Source: Amyelois transitella (lineage: Eukaryota > Arthropoda > Insecta > Lepidoptera > Pyralidae). Taken from it: a stretch of DNA of 64,000 bases. Every line of letters begins with the position of its first letter. Position 1 is the first letter of the stretch. Under the pieces are notes generated by a model that worked only from the letters and a program-made list of their open reading frames with translations, made no database searches and was not told where the DNA came from. Positions 62,715-64,000 of this stretch are shown here, in pieces. Location of the stretch: NCBI RefSeq assembly GCF_032362555.1, contig NC_083531.1, positions 3,782,001 through 3,846,000 of the forward strand, given 5' to 3'. The translations under genes were made by a program, and so were the position numbers.

Positions 62715-62840
62715 GGTAAGTAAATAAATGCTTTATTGTTCACTAAAGGAGTACATTACAAATATAAAACAGTACAGTACAAAGGCGGGCTTATCCCTGA
62801 GTGGGATCTCTTCCATCCAACCTGACAATAAAAGGATCAC
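62715..62840 (-). repeat. LINE 3'-end repeat
   Basis: TTTATTGTTCACTAAAGGAG to GGGATCTCTTCCATCCAACC, the reverse of the 11085-11290 family. A short relative lies at 26095-26155. Confidence 0.65.
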
Positions 62841-62927
62841 ATACAAAATTGAGGCAAGGGTGACCAACAGTTCATTTACGAGTACAATTTAGAGTTTGGT
62901 CTTAAGTTATTTCTGTTTTATTATATA

Positions 62928-63195
62928 CTAGCTGTGCCCGCGACTTCGTCCGCGTGAAATAGTTATTTTGGGCATCATTGAAGCCCTCAAGGATGAATAA
63001 CTTTCCCCGTTTTTTTTTCACATTTTCCATTATTTCTTCGCTCCTAATAGCTGCAGCGTGATGTTATATAGCCTAAAGCCTTCCTCGATAAATGGTTTAT
63101 TTAACACAAAAATAATTTTCCAATTCGAACCAGTAGTTCCTGAGATTAGCGCTTTCAAACAAACAAACTCTTCAGCTTTATAATATTACTATAGA
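62928..63195 (-). mobile_element. Helitron-like non-autonomous element, complete
   Basis: CTAGCTGTGCCCGCG after A, to AATATTACTATAGA before T. Confidence 0.8.
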
Positions 63196-63439
63196 TTTTT
63201 TCATAGCAAGCCAATTGCTAATATAATTTGGTAAACATTGCATTTAATAAAAAAGTGTGAGTTAATTTTTACAAAGAAACTCTTCCTCTTCGTATCCTTA
63301 AAAAGTAATGCAAAATATATTAATAAAATATTTAAAAAAAAATTTTATAAAAATTATCACAAGTCAAGAAAAATATGAGATAAATAAAAAAAAAACTAGC
63401 AAGAAAAGTTAGCAGTAAAATTTTATAAATGCAATTTTT

Positions 63440-63511
63440 TCAGTTCCAATTTTCAAAATACTGTTTGAAGGCGGTGGGCTCTAAACCTTCCGGAACTTTT
63501 GACACGTGCAC
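63440..63511 (-). CDS. Last coding exon of a second gelsolin
   Basis: On the minus strand, after CAG: VHVSKVPEGLEPTAFKQYFENWN and TGA. It aligns with the last exon of the first gelsolin (VKVTRVLQGTEPAVFKQYFFTW), starts in the same phase, and has the same FKQYF core of the final gelsolin helix. It stops 10 codons earlier. The body of the gene must lie beyond 64000. Same strand and adjacent position indicate a tandem paralogue. Confidence 0.82.
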   Translation of the reverse strand: MHVSKVPEGLEPTAFKQYFENWN

Positions 63512-63689
63512 CTGAAAAATAAAGAACATTAAGTATAAAAAAGTTTTAAATTTTTTTTTAATTTTTTTTTTAATCTTGTCATAATTAATATTTAACAATT
63601 TATCAATTCACGAAAAAGTTTCAATTTTTTTTTTTATTATTTTAATCTTGTCATAATTAATATTTAAGAAAAAAAAAACACAGTCCACG

Positions 63690-63800
63690 GATCCATGAAT
63701 CCAATACGGGTGAGGTTCCCCTGCAAAGGTTGCGGAGGTCAGACGGGAGTCGCTTCGTGTGAAAACCTGACTCACCCAATACAGAATCCTGGATCGTGGT
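63690..63800 (+). repeat. CCGGGACTAAAGCC-family fragment
   Basis: Middle part (GGTTGCGGAGGTCAGACGGG, CTCACCCAAT), truncated at both ends. Confidence 0.65.
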
Positions 63801-63835
63801 TACAGGGGGACCTTTTCATTTTATTGTGTAACACA

Positions 63836-64000
63836 TAGTTACGTCTACATCCCTTGCGGGGTAGACAGAGCCAACAGTCTTGAAAAACTGAAAATCCACT
63901 GTTTGGCTTAGTGGTAGAATTGAGATTCAAATAGTGACAGGTTGCTAGCCCGTCGCCTAAAAAAGCATCCCAAGTTTGTAAGCCTATCCCTTAGTCGCCT
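63836..64000 (-). repeat. TATG retroposon running off the window
   Basis: The minus-strand 3' half, without clear TATG units, reaches the end of the window at CCCTTAGTCGCCT. Confidence 0.8.

Overview
The window looks like nuclear DNA of a lepidopteran (moth or butterfly). It is AT-rich, its genes have short exons and long introns, and it holds two tandem Yellow-family genes and gelsolin-like genes. It is crowded with short retroposons ending in (TATG)n, tRNA-derived SINEs, and short Helitron-like elements that start TC and end CTAG between host A and T. No bacterial or organellar features are visible.

Layout. At 44-209 (+) lies the last exon of an unrecognised gene. Four genes follow, all on the minus strand: Yellow-family gene A (14757 down to 1096, 12 coding exons, 505 aa), Yellow-family gene B (37797 down to 20427, 9 coding exons, 414 aa), a secreted three-repeat gelsolin (promoter near 58627, ATG 55034, stop 41778, 11 coding exons, 401 aa), and the last coding exon of a second gelsolin (63511-63440) whose body lies beyond the window. 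Each spliced model was rebuilt by eye. Every internal junction is AG/GT, the phases are continuous, and each total is divisible by 3. The two Yellow genes share intron positions and phases through the conserved domain, so they are tandem duplicates. The two gelsolin ends suggest a second tandem duplication.

Most of the rest is mobile DNA inside introns and between genes. The commonest is a retroposon of about 260 bp with a hairpin at its 5' end and a (TATG)n tail, called here the TATG retroposon. Six copies have target-site duplications of exactly 11 bp. Its last ~45 bp match the 3' end of a LINE whose copies encode the C-terminus of a reverse-transcriptase-type ORF, which suggests a SINE/LINE partnership. 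Other elements are a hAT element with an 8-bp target duplication, a pogo-like element with TA duplications, two mariner copies (one apparently intact), a BEL/Pao gag-protease region split by a 2,674-bp TGTAAC...GTTACA element, a Ginger-like element with 48-bp terminal repeats, and non-LTR reverse transcriptase fragments.

Yellow proteins and secreted gelsolin all carry signal peptides, but nothing in the sequence shows that they work together. The most notable signals are the evidence for the SINE/LINE partnership, the nested insertions whose empty sites can be read locally, and repeated duplication of exon edges next to TATG-type sequence.
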